Source: a halophilic archaeon (GTDB lineage: Archaea; Halobacteriota; Halobacteria; Halobacteriales; Haladaptataceae). Taken from it: a stretch of DNA of 64,000 nt. Below the pieces are notes generated by a model. It was not told where the DNA came from. It was given only the letters and a program-made list of their open reading frames with translations, and made no database searches. Within the stretch, counting starts at the first letter, position 1. Each line of letters begins with the position of its first letter. This document shows positions 18,448-27,596 of the stretch, piece after piece. The position numbers and the translations under genes were made by a program. The stretch is taken from positions 1,178,001 through 1,242,000 of the forward strand of contig QNGA01000001.1 in assembly GCA_003298465.1 (NCBI GenBank), written 5' to 3'.

Positions 18448-18689
18448 CGTCCCTCCACTTTGGTCCCCCCGGTCATAAATACTCCCGCCAGGTGACCTCG
18501 GAGATCTCCCGGTTCGTTTGCGTCGGGTGACGCGGCGACGGGTCGTGTCAGTCACCGACCAGCCGAACGCGTCTCTCTGGATTCGTTCGGGTCCGTTCTC
18601 CGATTTCGTATAGCGGTGCGAAGTTTACAACCTGCCGAGAACTCAAATATTGGTCCTGATTGATATAGACGAAGCGCTAACACGTCGGC

Positions 18690-19694
18690 ATGGGTCGCGC
18701 CCAGGAATTGGTCGACTACCTCGCCGGCGTCGATTCGCTCGCCATCGTCTGTCACGACAACCCCGACCCGGACTGCATCGCCAGCGCCCTCGCCCTCGTC
18801 GCGATTGCGGACTTCGCCGGCGTGGAGACCTCCGACGTCCTGTACGGCGGCGACATCTCTCACCAGCAGAACCGCGCGTTCGTCAACCTGCTCGACGTTC
18901 CGATGGAGCGGCTCGCGAACGTGGACCTGAACGACTACGAGGGGATGGCGTTCGTCGACCACGCCGTCCCCGGCGGCCACGTCGAACTCGGCCCGGAGGT
19001 CGTCCCCGACGTGGTGGTCGACCACCACCCTTCGGAGGAGCAGGTGGACACCGCGTTCGTCGACGTCCGCGAATCGGTCGGAGCCACGACGACCATCTTC
19101 GTCGAGTACCTTGAGGAGCTCGGCATCGACCCCGACGCCCGCCTCGCGTCCGCGCTCCTGTTCGCGCTCCACCGCGAGCGCATCGACTACCTCCGGCATC
19201 CGACCGTGAACGAGTACGAGGCCGCGCTCAGCGTCTATCCGAACGCCGACATCGACCTGCTCGACCGGCTGTACGGGGCGTCGTTCACGCCGTCGACGGT
19301 GGACGCTATCGCGGAGGGCATCCGGAACCGAACACAGCGCGGAGCGAGCCTCACCTCCTGGATCGGGCGGACGTCGGAGCGGGACTCGCTCGTGCAGGTG
19401 GCGGACTACCTGCAGAACATCGAGGGCGTCGACACGGTGCTCGTCTTCGGCATCGTGAACGACGCCGTCGAGATGAGCGCCCGCTCCATCGACCCCCGGG
19501 TGGACGTCGGCGACGTGCTCGTCGAGGCGTTCGGCGACGTCGGCAGCGCCGGCGGCCACACCGACATGGCGGGCGCGTCCATCCCGCTCGGCCTGTTCGC
19601 GGACGTCGACGCCGACGCGGACGAACTGGTAGATTTCGTCTCGCGGCGCGTCTCGAACCGGTTCTTCGACGCGCTCAATCTCGAGAAGGAGTAG
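18690..19694 (+). CDS. DHH-family phosphoesterase
   Basis: This 334-residue protein has the DHH motifs: motif I VCHDNPDPDCIASALAL, motif II FVDHAVPG, motif III DVVVDHHPS (the DHH itself) and the DHHA1 substrate-binding end VGSAGGHTDMAGAS with the GGH signature. It should be a Mn2+-dependent phosphoesterase acting on nano-RNA, cyclic dinucleotides or pAp. It has no added CBS or TrkA-N domain, so it is the plain NrnA-like form. A TATA-like gatata lies about 27 bases before ATG 18690, in a patch with two other TATA-like sequences. Confidence 0.92.
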   Translation: MGRAQELVDYLAGVDSLAIVCHDNPDPDCIASALALVAIADFAGVETSDVLYGGDISHQQNRAFVNLLDVPMERLANVDLNDYEGMAFVDHAVPGGHVELGPEVVPDVVVDHHPSEEQVDTAFVDVRESVGATTTIFVEYLEELGIDPDARLASALLFALHRERIDYLRHPTVNEYEAALSVYPNADIDLLDRLYGASFTPSTVDAIAEGIRNRTQRGASLTSWIGRTSERDSLVQVADYLQNIEGVDTVLVFGIVNDAVEMSARSIDPRVDVGDVLVEAFGDVGSAGGHTDMAGASIPLGLFADVDADADELVDFVSRRVSNRFFDALNLEKE

Positions 19695-19790
19695 GCTCCA
19701 GCGACGCGACGACTGCGACCTCTCGCGGTGTCGACGAGCCGGGAACAGGACGAGAAGCGAACGAGTCGAGACGTCCCTCGAAACGACGAG

Positions 19791-20525
19791 CTACAGCGTT
19801 CCCGAGTGCGGCGGCGGCACGAGCACGTCGGTCGTCGAGTGAGAGGTCCGCCACTCCTCCCACGTGGCGACCGTCGAAGCGCGGATGGCGAGTTCGTCGC
19901 CCGTTCGTGGTCCGCAGATGACCCGCGCCAGTAGCTGACTCCAGTAGCTCCCGGTCGCCTTGTCTCGCACGACCAGGTTGCCGCTGTTCCTGAGGGGGGC
20001 GTCGGGGTCGTCCGACGACGCGCCGAACGCGTCGCCCGACTGATTCCGGGCGGCCGCACGGACACCCGGCGGCTGCCAGAGCAACCCCGTCACGCCGAAG
20101 GCTGTGGGTTCGCCGTCGACCACGCGCTCGGCGACGACGCCGCTCCGGCAGATCGGACAGTAGGTGACCAGCAGCGGCCCGTCGAACGAGTCGTTGACCA
20201 CCTCGTGCCAGACGAGGATGCGCAGCGGATAGGCGCGCGCCCGTCCGTCGCGCTCGACGCCGACGACGCGGTCGCCGTCCGCCAGCCTCGGCGTGGCCGT
20301 GTACTCGCCGAACTCGTCGTTCACCTCCACGGCGACGCCGCTCCAGTCCGCGCCGAACGCGGGGTCGGTGATGGCCGGTATGGCGTCCCGGAGCGCCCCG
20401 CGTTCGAGTTCCGCCCCGGGAACCGGCAGGGCGTCGTTCAGGTGTACTACTACCTGTTCGAGTTCGGCGGACTCGCGACGCTCGACGCGCTCGTTCCCTG
20501 ACGGTCGGCGAGAATCACCGCCTCG
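19791..20525 (-). pseudogene. DUF3179 family gene lacking a usable start
   Basis: The frame encodes a DUF3179 protein: LPLRI-like region ARAYPLRILVWHEVVNDSF, TYCPICRSGVVAE with the CPxC pair, and ATGSYWSQLLARVICGPR. Family-like sequence (GALRDAIPAITDPAFG) continues upstream of the first possible start, GTG 20330, but between there and the TAA of the preceding gene (20526-20528) there is no ATG, GTG or TTG in frame. Either the N-terminus was lost by mutation, or translation begins at 20330 and yields a 179-residue short form. The C-terminus ends early (VPPPHSGTL), which may be normal for this subgroup. Function of the family is unknown. Confidence 0.6.
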
Positions 20526-20708
20526 TTACCGGCGCTCGGATTCGAGTTCGTCGAGTCGGACCTCTATCTCCTCCAGCCGCCGTGCGAACTGCAGGTCCAC
20601 ACTGCCTCCGTCGTTGGGTTGCTCGTTCCATATCCACAGACAGCCCCGGACGTGCGGCGCGAGTCGCTCGTACGGGACCTCGCTGTGACACCCCGGACAT
20701 ATTGGCAT
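20526..20708 (-). CDS. Small zinc-finger-like protein (60 aa)
   Basis: The sequence MPICPGCHSEVPYERLAPHV then GCLWIWNEQPN places Cys-x2-Cys-His followed by His-x3-Cys, which can bind one zinc ion. A C-terminal helix, ARRLEEIEVRLDELESERR, looks like a short coiled coil. Tiny CPxC proteins are abundant in haloarchaea and some affect stress and motility; this one has no known role. Its stop is immediately followed by the start-less DUF3179 frame. Confidence 0.77.
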   Translation of the reverse strand: MPICPGCHSEVPYERLAPHVRGCLWIWNEQPNDGGSVDLQFARRLEEIEVRLDELESERR

Positions 20709-20806
20709 ACGGTACCGTACAACTCCGTCGATACTGTGCCTTTCGGCCCCTCGGGGAGCCAGCGGCGTGTCGACCGCGGGCGTGGTAGTCCCCGATACAC
20801 AGTGCT

Positions 20807-20820
20807 ACGTGGTACCACGT
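20807..20820. promoter_or_regulatory. Perfect 14-bp palindrome at the oxidoreductase promoter
   Basis: acgtggtaccacgt is its own reverse complement. It ends two bases before the TATA-like cttatt (20823-20828) of the gene starting at 20852, so it covers the BRE position. A protein bound here would be expected to control transcription factor B access, as repressor or activator. Confidence 0.5.
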
Positions 20821-20851
20821 GACTTATTGCGACACGGATGGTGGACGGGAT

Positions 20852-21883
20852 ATGGTCGGAATGGGGGCCATCGGACTCGGGGGGCTCGGCCATCTGATGC
20901 TCGACGCGTACGCGGAGATGGACGACGTGGACCTCGTCGCGGGAACGGACGTCTCCCCGAAGGCCAGGGAGGCGTTCGAGACGGGGTACGACGCGCCGGC
21001 GTACGACGACTACGAGGCAATGCTCGACGACCACGGTGACGCCCTGGACGCCGTCACCATCGTCACGCCGCACACCCTGCACTACGAGCAGGCGATGGAC
21101 TGCCTCCGGGCGGACCTCGACGTCCTGCTGGAGAAACCGATGGTGACGGGCGTGGACGACGCGGTCGACCTCGTGGAGGCCGTCGACGAGCGCGACCGGG
21201 TCCTCCAGGTCGGCTACCAGCGCCACTTCCATCCCGGATTTCGGGAGCTCCGGCGCATCGTCACCAGCGGGCGCATCGGCGGCGTCCACACCGTCGACTG
21301 TTATCTCGGCCAGGACTGGATAGACGTCCAGCGGGGGACCTGGCGCACGAACCCCGACCTCTCCGGCGGCGGCCAGCTGTACGACACCGGGTCGCACCTG
21401 CTCGACGCCATGCTCTGGACGACCGCGACGACCCCGACGTCCGTCGTCGCCGAGATGGAGTACGCGAAACCGGGCGTCGACTGCAACAGCGCGCTCGGCG
21501 TCGCCCTCGACGCGGGCGACCGGACCGCGACGGCGAGCGTGGGCCTCACCGGAGACGGCGTCGACATGACGCCGTCCGAGGGGTACGTCGTCTGGGGGAC
21601 AGACGGTCAGGTGAGCTACTCCGACGACCGCCTCGTCGTCGCCGAGGGGGGCCAGACGACCGCCGTGACGACCGTCACGGCCGACACGGACTTCGGGACG
21701 CTCACGAAGGCGAAGCTGGTGAACTTCGTCGAGGCGGTCCGGGGCGAAGCCGAATCCGCGGTGCCGGCCGAGTACGGCCTCCAGGTGACCGCGCTCACGG
21801 AGGCCGCATACGAGGCGGACGAGACGGGTCGACGCGTCGACGTGACGGCGATGCTCGACGCCGCGAGGGAGGCGGTCGAGTGA
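20852..21883 (+). CDS. Gfo/Idh/MocA family oxidoreductase
   Basis: This 343-residue enzyme has the N-terminal Rossmann motif MGAIGLGGLGHLMLDAY and the family signature DVLLEKPMVTG, whose EKP contacts substrate and cofactor. VGYQRHFHPGFRELRRIV and GGGQLYDTGSHLLDAML follow, the latter with the D-x3-H pair of the catalytic site. It probably oxidises or reduces a sugar, inositol or related compound with NAD(P). ATG 20852 lies 26 bases after the TATA-like box, so it is leaderless; an in-frame ATG lies at 20861. No transporter or sugar enzyme is adjacent to suggest a substrate. Confidence 0.92.
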   Translation: MVGMGAIGLGGLGHLMLDAYAEMDDVDLVAGTDVSPKAREAFETGYDAPAYDDYEAMLDDHGDALDAVTIVTPHTLHYEQAMDCLRADLDVLLEKPMVTGVDDAVDLVEAVDERDRVLQVGYQRHFHPGFRELRRIVTSGRIGGVHTVDCYLGQDWIDVQRGTWRTNPDLSGGGQLYDTGSHLLDAMLWTTATTPTSVVAEMEYAKPGVDCNSALGVALDAGDRTATASVGLTGDGVDMTPSEGYVVWGTDGQVSYSDDRLVVAEGGQTTAVTTVTADTDFGTLTKAKLVNFVEAVRGEAESAVPAEYGLQVTALTEAAYEADETGRRVDVTAMLDAAREAVE

Positions 21884-21928
21884 TTCGAAACCAGTAGCTT
21901 GAACTTCGACACGCACGGAGTTCGGGGC

Positions 21929-22099
21929 ATGAGCCTCGAGATCGAACACGAGTGTCCCCGCTGCGGCGGCACCGAGACGTTCTACCGAAGCGCGAGCACG
22001 ACCCTCCACCTCGGCGAGAAGACCAAGTGGCGCTGTACCGAGTGCGACTTCGGCATCGTCCGCATCGACGGCGACATCGACTCGGCCGCCTCCGCGTAA
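21929..22099 (+). CDS. Small zinc-ribbon protein (56 aa)
   Basis: The protein starts MSLEIEHECPRCGG and continues to KWRCTECDFGIVRIDGDID. CPRC and CTEC are spaced like a zinc ribbon. Between them STTLHLGEKTKW forms the strands. It belongs to the haloarchaeal small CPxCG-type proteins; the exact family (I recall DUF7838) is not certain. ATG 21929 is chosen because the ten residues upstream are not part of the domain. It follows the oxidoreductase gene by 45 bases. Confidence 0.85.
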   Translation: MSLEIEHECPRCGGTETFYRSASTTLHLGEKTKWRCTECDFGIVRIDGDIDSAASA

Positions 22100-22301
22100 G
22101 CGCCCCTTCCTTCGCGCTCTCCCTGACGAGCGGAGCGCTCGCTCCCCGGATAAACCGTCGAGAGCTATATCGAACGTCGGCGGCGGCAGTACCGAATCCA
22201 GGAGGTTGGTCGTACGAGTCGTCCCTCCTCCGTTCCGTTCACTTCGGAAAGATGGCCGTTCTCCAGCGGTCCGGCGCGTCCCTCGTAGAGCCGGTACGCA
22301 C

Positions 22302-22805
22302 CTACGAGTCCGAGTTTGCGAACGAACAGCCGCCCTCGTACGTCGGAACTTCGCCACAACGGGGGGACACCGAGAAGACGACGTTCTCCGAGTGAATCCT
22401 GCCGTATTCGGCATCAGCGACGACGCAGTCGGCCGTCCCTTCGTCCGAGGAACGGCCCTCGTCGATGGGTCGTTCGACCCACTCGGCATCGCCGACGCGT
22501 CCGCGCAGCGTAAACGGGCCGCGAGCGTCCTCCCACGTGCACTCTACCACGTCGCCCGGAATCGTTGTCACTTCGCCCTGTCGCGTCTCCGGGTATCCCT
22601 CTACCCGGTGAGTCGAGTCGTGGATCGTCTCCCCGGCGCGTTCGATCTGTATCTGGAATCGCTGCGGTTCGTGGCTGTAGTTGGACACGGCCAGCCAGCC
22701 CAATCGCGGGGGCCGACCGGACGCGTCCCGGAGGGTGTCGACGCACGCGGCACCGAAAGCCAGGGCGGCGAGGCCTGCGGATGCGGCGAACGAACGACGG
22801 TTCAT
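22302..22805 (-). CDS. Predicted secreted lipoprotein (167 aa)
   Basis: A signal peptide MNRRSFAASAGLAALAFGAA is followed by Cys21, a lipobox-like LAFGAAC with an RR near the start, so export may use Tat, as is common for haloarchaeal lipoproteins. The mature part has immunoglobulin-like strand patterns (LGWLAVSNYSHEPQRFQIQI) and two Cys near the end (RCGEVPTYEGGC) that could bridge. The function is unknown. A TATA-like TTATAATTTT lies about 26 bases before ATG 22805. It is monocistronic and probably anchored outside the cell. Confidence 0.8.
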   Translation of the reverse strand: MNRRSFAASAGLAALAFGAACVDTLRDASGRPPRLGWLAVSNYSHEPQRFQIQIERAGETIHDSTHRVEGYPETRQGEVTTIPGDVVECTWEDARGPFTLRGRVGDAEWVERPIDEGRSSDEGTADCVVADAEYGRIHSENVVFSVSPRCGEVPTYEGGCSFANSDS

Positions 22806-22887
22806 GTGGTCGAAACGGGACGTTGAAAATTATAAGCCTTCTGTCGGTGGCGTTCGAGACGTTCGAAGAAAGCGCCGGCCGTGTCGG

Positions 22888-24324
22888 CTACTCGTCGTCG
22901 AGCGCGTGCCACGACAGCCGCAGGTTCCGGGCGGCGCTGGCCTGGTCGATGCGCTTCGCCGTCGTGCGCTCGGGGGCGGCGGCCAGCGCGGACTCGTCCT
23001 CGCCCGCCACGGCGTCGAACGCCTCTGCGAGCTGGTCGAGCGTCTCGCGGTTCTCCACCTCGGTCGGCTCCGTCATCAGCGCCTCGGGGACGATCTCCGG
23101 CCACTTCGTCGTCGGCGGATGGACGCCGTAGTCGAGCATCCGCTTCGCCACGTCGGCTGCGTCCTGGTCGCCCGCGCTGGCGATGAACTCGTGGTGGAAC
23201 GGGCCGTGGGGCACCTCGTACGATATCTGCTCGGCGAGGTAGTTGGCGTTGAGCACCGCCTTCGCGCTGGCGTCGGCGAGCCCCTCGTCGCCGAGGCGAG
23301 CGATGTAGGCGTACGCCTTCACGAGCACGAGCCAGTTGCCGGTGAACCCGTGGACCTTGCCGATGGTCTCCTCGGGGTCGAACCGCTCGTACGTTCCCGC
23401 CGCGGACTCGTCGGTCTCCCGCACGCGGGGCGCGGGCAGGAACGCAGCGAGTTCGTCGGTGACGCCCACCGGACCGGCGCCCGGACCGCCGCCGCCGTGC
23501 GGCGTGGCGAACGTCTTGTGGACGTTGTAGTGCATGATGTCGAAGCCCATGTCGCCCGGCCGGGCGCGACCGAGCAGGGCGTTCAGGTTCGCCCCGTCGT
23601 AGTACAGCAGTCCGCCCGCGTCGTGGACGACGGCGGCGATCTCCTCGATGTCGCGCTCGAACAGCCCGAGCGTGTTCGGGTTCGTGAGCATGAAGAGCGC
23701 CGTGTCCTCGCTCGCGGCGGCTTCCAGGGCGTCGAGGTCGACGCGGCCGTCGTCGCCCGAGGGGAGTTCGACCACGTCGTAGCCGCCCATCGCCGCGCTG
23801 GCGAAGTTGGTGCCGTGGGCGCTGTCCGGGACGAGTATCTCGTCGCGGTGGCCCTCGCCGTTGGCCTCGTGGTACGCCTGCGCGACGAGGATGCCCGTGA
23901 ACTCGCCGGCCGCGCCCGCGGGGGGCTGGAGACTCACGGCGTCCATCCCGCCGATGCGCGCCAGGTAGTCCTGGAGTCCGTACAGCAACTCCAGCGTGCC
24001 CTGGACGCTCGCCTCCGAGCGGTCCGGGTGGACGGCCGCGCCGGGCAGCGCCGCCACGTCCTCGGTGAACTTCGGATTGTACTTCATCGTACAGCTCCCG
24101 AGGGGGTACGGTCCGCTGTCGACCCCGTAGTTCATCTGCGAGAGGCGGGTGTAGTGGCGCGCCAGTTCGGGTTCGGAGAGGTCGGGCAGTTCGAGGCTGT
24201 CCCGCGTGAGGTCGTCCGGTAGCGGCGACTCGTCGACGTCGACCGCCTCGCCGTCCTTCTCCGACAGCAGCGGTTCGTAGAGGTCCTCGTCCTCGCGCTG
24301 CCACCTGGCCTGGTCGTACTTCAC
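22888..24324 (-). CDS. gcvPB: Glycine dehydrogenase (decarboxylating) subunit 2
   Basis: This 478-residue PLP enzyme is the catalytic half of the split P-protein of the glycine cleavage system; with GcvPA it decarboxylates glycine and loads aminomethyl onto lipoyl-GcvH. PLP lysine K270 sits in YNVHKTFATPHGGGGPG. LGSCTMKYNPK and YDGANLNALLG are typical. GTG 24324 gives the family start (V)KYDQARW; it has a G-rich element (ggggtgg) upstream. It is the last gene of gcvT-gcvH-gcvPA-gcvPB, 43 bases after gcvPA. Confidence 0.95.
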   Translation of the reverse strand: MKYDQARWQREDEDLYEPLLSEKDGEAVDVDESPLPDDLTRDSLELPDLSEPELARHYTRLSQMNYGVDSGPYPLGSCTMKYNPKFTEDVAALPGAAVHPDRSEASVQGTLELLYGLQDYLARIGGMDAVSLQPPAGAAGEFTGILVAQAYHEANGEGHRDEILVPDSAHGTNFASAAMGGYDVVELPSGDDGRVDLDALEAAASEDTALFMLTNPNTLGLFERDIEEIAAVVHDAGGLLYYDGANLNALLGRARPGDMGFDIMHYNVHKTFATPHGGGGPGAGPVGVTDELAAFLPAPRVRETDESAAGTYERFDPEETIGKVHGFTGNWLVLVKAYAYIARLGDEGLADASAKAVLNANYLAEQISYEVPHGPFHHEFIASAGDQDAADVAKRMLDYGVHPPTTKWPEIVPEALMTEPTEVENRETLDQLAEAFDAVAGEDESALAAAPERTTAKRIDQASAARNLRLSWHALDDE

Positions 24325-24367
24325 GCGAACCACCCCGCGGTGGACGCGACGTGGTCGTCGCGAGCCC

Positions 24368-25708
24368 TCATCGCGCCACCTCCGCCAGCATGGTGACGAA
24401 CTCGTCGACGGCGTGTTCGTTCGTGTCGGTGACACAGACCTGTATCTCGTGTTCGCCGACGTCGTGGACGGCGAACCCCTTCGATTCGAGGTCCTCGACG
24501 ATGGGTGCCGCGGGCTGGTCCGTGTGGGCGACGAACTCGCGGAAGTGGTGGCGGTCGTGGACCGGTGCCTGGACGCCCGTCACGTCGTCGACGCGCTCGG
24601 CGAGGTCCCGGGCCAGCGTCACGCAGTCCTCCGCGAGGTCGAGCAGGCCCGACGGGCCGAGGTAGGCGGCGTGAATCGCCGCCCGGAGCGCGACCCAGGC
24701 CTGGTTCGTGCAGATGTTGCTCGTCGCTCGTTCGCGGCGGATGTGCTGTTCTCGGGTTTGGAGCGTCAGCGTGTACGCCCGGTTGCCGTCGTCGTCCTCG
24801 CCCGCGCCGACGAGGCGGCCCGGCACCTGCCGGACGAACGCCTCGCGCGTGGCGAACAGGCCGAGTCCCATGCCGTAGCTCGTCGGCAGTCCCAGCGTCG
24901 CGGCGTCGCCGACGACCACGTCGGCGCCCACCGCCGCGGGCTCCTGGAGCAGCGACAGCGCCACGGGGTCGGAGCCGAGACAGAACAGCGCGTCGTGGTC
25001 GTGCGCGAGGTCCCCGACCGCGTCGAGGTGTTCCTCGATGGTCCCGCGCGTCGTCGGGTTCTCGGCGTACACCATCACGCAGTCCTCGTCCAGCGCCGCC
25101 GCCAGCGCGTCCGCGTCGACGTTGCCGTCGTCGGTCCCGTACGTCTCTACCTCCAGACCGGGGCCGGCGGCGTAGTTCTGGAGGACGCTCCGGCGGTCGT
25201 CGAGCAGGTAGTCGGGGACCAGCACGCGGTCGCCGCTGGTCTCGCGGACGCGAGCGGCGAGCAGCGCCGCCTCCGCCAGCGCCGTCGCGTGGTCGTACAT
25301 CGAGGCGTTGACTATCTCCAGGCCCGTCAGCTCGACCAGCATCGACTGGTACTCGAACAGGGCCTGCAGGAACCCCTGGGTCACCTCGGGCTGGTACTGC
25401 GTGTAGGAGGTGAGAAACTCCGAGCGCAGCGAGAGGTGGTCGACGAGCGAGGGGACGTAGTGGTCGTAGTGGCCGCGACCGAGGAACTCCGTGAGGTCGC
25501 GGTTCTTGCCGAGCATCGTCCGGAGTTCGCGCCTCGCCTGCGCTTCCGTGCGCCGTTCGATGCCGAACTCGCCGTCGAACTGGACCGACCGGGGGATGTC
25601 GAACAGTTCCTCGACCGAGTCCGCGCCGACGGCGTCCAGCATCGCCGCCGTCTCCGTCGCCGTGTGCGGGGCGTACGGGCTGCCCGCACTGCTCTCTCGT
25701 CCGCTCAT
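24368..25708 (-). CDS. gcvPA: Glycine dehydrogenase (decarboxylating) subunit 1
   Basis: This 446-residue protein is the N-terminal-type half of the split glycine decarboxylase. Recognised segments: [51 protein letters not shown] and [20 protein letters not shown]. It has the transaminase fold but no PLP lysine; the active site forms with GcvPB. ATG 25708 overlaps the gcvH stop as ATGA, so translation is coupled. Length is normal for the family. Confidence 0.96.
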   Translation of the reverse strand: MSGRESSAGSPYAPHTATETAAMLDAVGADSVEELFDIPRSVQFDGEFGIERRTEAQARRELRTMLGKNRDLTEFLGRGHYDHYVPSLVDHLSLRSEFLTSYTQYQPEVTQGFLQALFEYQSMLVELTGLEIVNASMYDHATALAEAALLAARVRETSGDRVLVPDYLLDDRRSVLQNYAAGPGLEVETYGTDDGNVDADALAAALDEDCVMVYAENPTTRGTIEEHLDAVGDLAHDHDALFCLGSDPVALSLLQEPAAVGADVVVGDAATLGLPTSYGMGLGLFATREAFVRQVPGRLVGAGEDDDGNRAYTLTLQTREQHIRRERATSNICTNQAWVALRAAIHAAYLGPSGLLDLAEDCVTLARDLAERVDDVTGVQAPVHDRHHFREFVAHTDQPAAPIVEDLESKGFAVHDVGEHEIQVCVTDTNEHAVDEFVTMLAEVAR

Positions 25709-26088
25709 TCGATCTGCTCGCGGTACTCCTCGGCCGAGAGCAGGTCGTCGAGTTCTCCCGCGTCGTCGAGTTCGACCTCCAGCATCCAGCCGTCACCGAA
25801 CGGGTCGTCGTTGACCAGTTCCGGTTCGTTCTCCAGCGCGTCGTTGACCGCCGTGACGCTGCCCGAGACGGGGGAGTACAGGTCCGAGACGGCCTTGATG
25901 GACTCGACGACGCCGAACTCCTCGCCCTGCGTCACGTCGTCGCCCTCGTCCGGCAGTTCGACGAAGACGACGTCGCCGAGTTCGTCCTGCGCGAAGTCGC
26001 TGATGCCTATCTTGGCGGTGTCGTCGCTCTGTTCGACCCACTCGTGCGATTCCAGATACTTGCGGTCCTCGGGTACTTCGAAGCTCAT
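25705..26088 (-). CDS. gcvH: Glycine cleavage system H protein
   Basis: This 127-residue protein carries aminomethyl between the P, T and L proteins on a lipoyl arm. The lipoyl lysine is K65 in [17 protein letters not shown]. The N-terminus [19 protein letters not shown] and the C-terminal GWMLEVEL are canonical. It overlaps gcvT at its start and gcvPA at its end by ATGA, placing it in the middle of a tightly coupled operon. The L protein (lipoamide dehydrogenase) is not in the window. Confidence 0.97.
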   Translation of the reverse strand: MSFEVPEDRKYLESHEWVEQSDDTAKIGISDFAQDELGDVVFVELPDEGDDVTQGEEFGVVESIKAVSDLYSPVSGSVTAVNDALENEPELVNDDPFGDGWMLEVELDDAGELDDLLSAEEYREQIE

Positions 26089-27221
26089 TGTTTGTCCTTG
26101 AGGAACGGCGTGCTCTCAATCTTTGCCTTTTTCGACTGGCCGCGAACGACGACCCTGACGACCGTGCCGGGGTCGGCGTACTCCACGGGAACGTAGCCCA
26201 GCGCGATGGGTTCGGACAGCGTCGGACTCATCGTTCCGCTCGTCACTTCGCCGATGATGGTGTCGTCCGTGTCGGTGATGTCGTAGCCGTGGCGCGGTAC
26301 GCCCCGGTCGATGAGTCGGAGGCCGACGAGCGTCTCCTCGACGCCGTTTTCCTTGGACGCTTCGAGCGCGTCCCGGCCGACGAACTCCGTGTCGAGTTTC
26401 ACGGTGAACCCGACGTTCGCCTCGTAGGGGTCACGCGGGTTCTCCTCGGGGTCGAAGTCCTGCCCGGACAGCAGGAATCCCATCTCGATGCGGAGCGTGT
26501 CGCGCGAGCCGAGTCCGCAGGGCTGGGCCTCGATAGCTTCCCAGACGGTCTCGGCTTCGTCCGACGACAGGACGAGTTCGAACCCGTCCTCGCCGGTGTA
26601 GCCCGTCCGGGCGACCCAGCAGGTGACGCCCGCGACGGAGGCGTAGCGGGCATCGAACCTCGAGAGGTCGACGACTCCGTCGTCGGCCGCGTCGTCCAGC
26701 GCGTCGGCCGCCTCCGGTCCCTGGACGGCGAACATCGCGTAGTCGTCGGTGAGGTCGTGGACCTCGGCGTCCAAGCCCCACTCGTCCCGGAACGACGTCC
26801 AGCGCCGGTGCATCTCCTCGTCGTGACCCGCGTTCGGGACGAAGAGGAACTCCGCGCCGTCGTCGCTCGGCGTCCGAGCGACGGTCGACTCGACTTCCTC
26901 CGCGTCGGGCAAGCGGTAGACGACGGTGTCGTCGAGGACGACGCCGTCCTCGTCGGTTATCATCGCGTACTGGGAGTCGCCCACCCCGAGTTCGGTCACG
27001 TCGTTGGTCGTCAGCCGCTGCATCAACTCCTCGGCGTCGGGGCCACGCACGGCTATTTCACCCATGTGAGAGACGTCGAAGATGCCGACGTCCTCCCGGA
27101 CGCTGCGGTGTTCCTCCGTGATGGAGTCGAACTCGACGGGCATGTCCCACCCGCCGAACTCGGTGAACGTCGCGCCCCGCTCGTCGTGGTGGTCCCGCAA
27201 CGGCGGTTTTCGAAGGGCCAT
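26085..27221 (-). CDS. gcvT: Aminomethyltransferase (glycine cleavage T protein)
   Basis: This 378-residue enzyme releases ammonia and passes the methylene group from lipoyl-GcvH to the tetrahydrofolate-type carrier. Signature segments: [34 protein letters not shown], the catalytic Asp region [20 protein letters not shown] and the final [16 protein letters not shown]. It is the first gene of the operon: a TATA-like gcattactt lies about 28 bases before the ATG and GGAGG about 10 bases before it. Confidence 0.97.
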   Translation of the reverse strand: MALRKPPLRDHHDERGATFTEFGGWDMPVEFDSITEEHRSVREDVGIFDVSHMGEIAVRGPDAEELMQRLTTNDVTELGVGDSQYAMITDEDGVVLDDTVVYRLPDAEEVESTVARTPSDDGAEFLFVPNAGHDEEMHRRWTSFRDEWGLDAEVHDLTDDYAMFAVQGPEAADALDDAADDGVVDLSRFDARYASVAGVTCWVARTGYTGEDGFELVLSSDEAETVWEAIEAQPCGLGSRDTLRIEMGFLLSGQDFDPEENPRDPYEANVGFTVKLDTEFVGRDALEASKENGVEETLVGLRLIDRGVPRHGYDITDTDDTIIGEVTSGTMSPTLSEPIALGYVPVEYADPGTVVRVVVRGQSKKAKIESTPFLKDKQ

Positions 27222-27289
27222 ACCTCACCCTCCGGAGCGGGACAAGTAATGCTTTGTTCTCTCGGCGAACTGCCTTCCCATCGTTCCTG

Positions 27290-27454
27290 TCAGGCCGGCT
27301 CGATGATGATGTCGCCGTCGCGCTTCTTGAAGACGAGGCGGTCGCCCTCCTCTACGTCCTGGTCGTCCGCTGCGAACTCCTCACGGACGGCCTTTATCAG
27401 GCTGATCCGCCACCGCTGGGTCACCGTCGTCGTACCGAGTATCTGCTCTGCCAT
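27290..27454 (-). CDS. AbrB/SpoVT-type DNA-binding protein (54 aa)
   Basis: The sequence MAEQILGTTTVTQRWRISLI, then VEEGDRLVFKKRDGDIIIEP, is a swapped-hairpin AbrB domain: a strand with T-Q-R-W-R-I, a helix (IKAVREEFA) and the GDRLVF...GDIIIEP double strand. It should bind DNA as a dimer, as a transition-state regulator or antitoxin-like protein. It lies 68 bases beyond the gcvT start, in the same direction, with its own TATA-like taataatg. A 16-base inverted repeat sits upstream (27514-27529). No toxin gene is adjacent. Confidence 0.87.
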   Translation of the reverse strand: MAEQILGTTTVTQRWRISLIKAVREEFAADDQDVEEGDRLVFKKRDGDIIIEPA

Positions 27455-27513
27455 GTATCGTCCACTCGTGATTCGGCATTATTAGACATTCTTAGCTATT
27501 CCGACGATATAGT

Positions 27514-27529
27514 CGAGATGGACATCTCG
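27514..27529. promoter_or_regulatory. Inverted repeat upstream of the AbrB-like gene
   Basis: cgagatg and catctcg are separated by ga. The repeat lies 60-75 bases before ATG 27454 and about 30 bases before the TATA-like box, consistent with an operator. AbrB-type proteins often control their own genes, so self-regulation is a reasonable guess. Confidence 0.35.
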
Positions 27530-27596
27530 CTCGTCCGTGGCTTCTGACGCGGTCTCGCGGCCGAACGGCGGCGGCTGGCGACGGCGCGCCCGACGT

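Noticed and set aside
20205..20501. Plus-strand frame ending in VYYYLFEFGGLATLDALVP, which looks protein-like
   Set aside because: Most of it is antisense to the DUF3179 domain and there is no promoter; only the last 25 residues look natural, too little to call a gene.
22252..22395. Possible 47-codon plus-strand gene starting MAVLQRSGASLVEP
   Set aside because: Its second half is antisense to the lipoprotein gene and the composition is not haloarchaeal.
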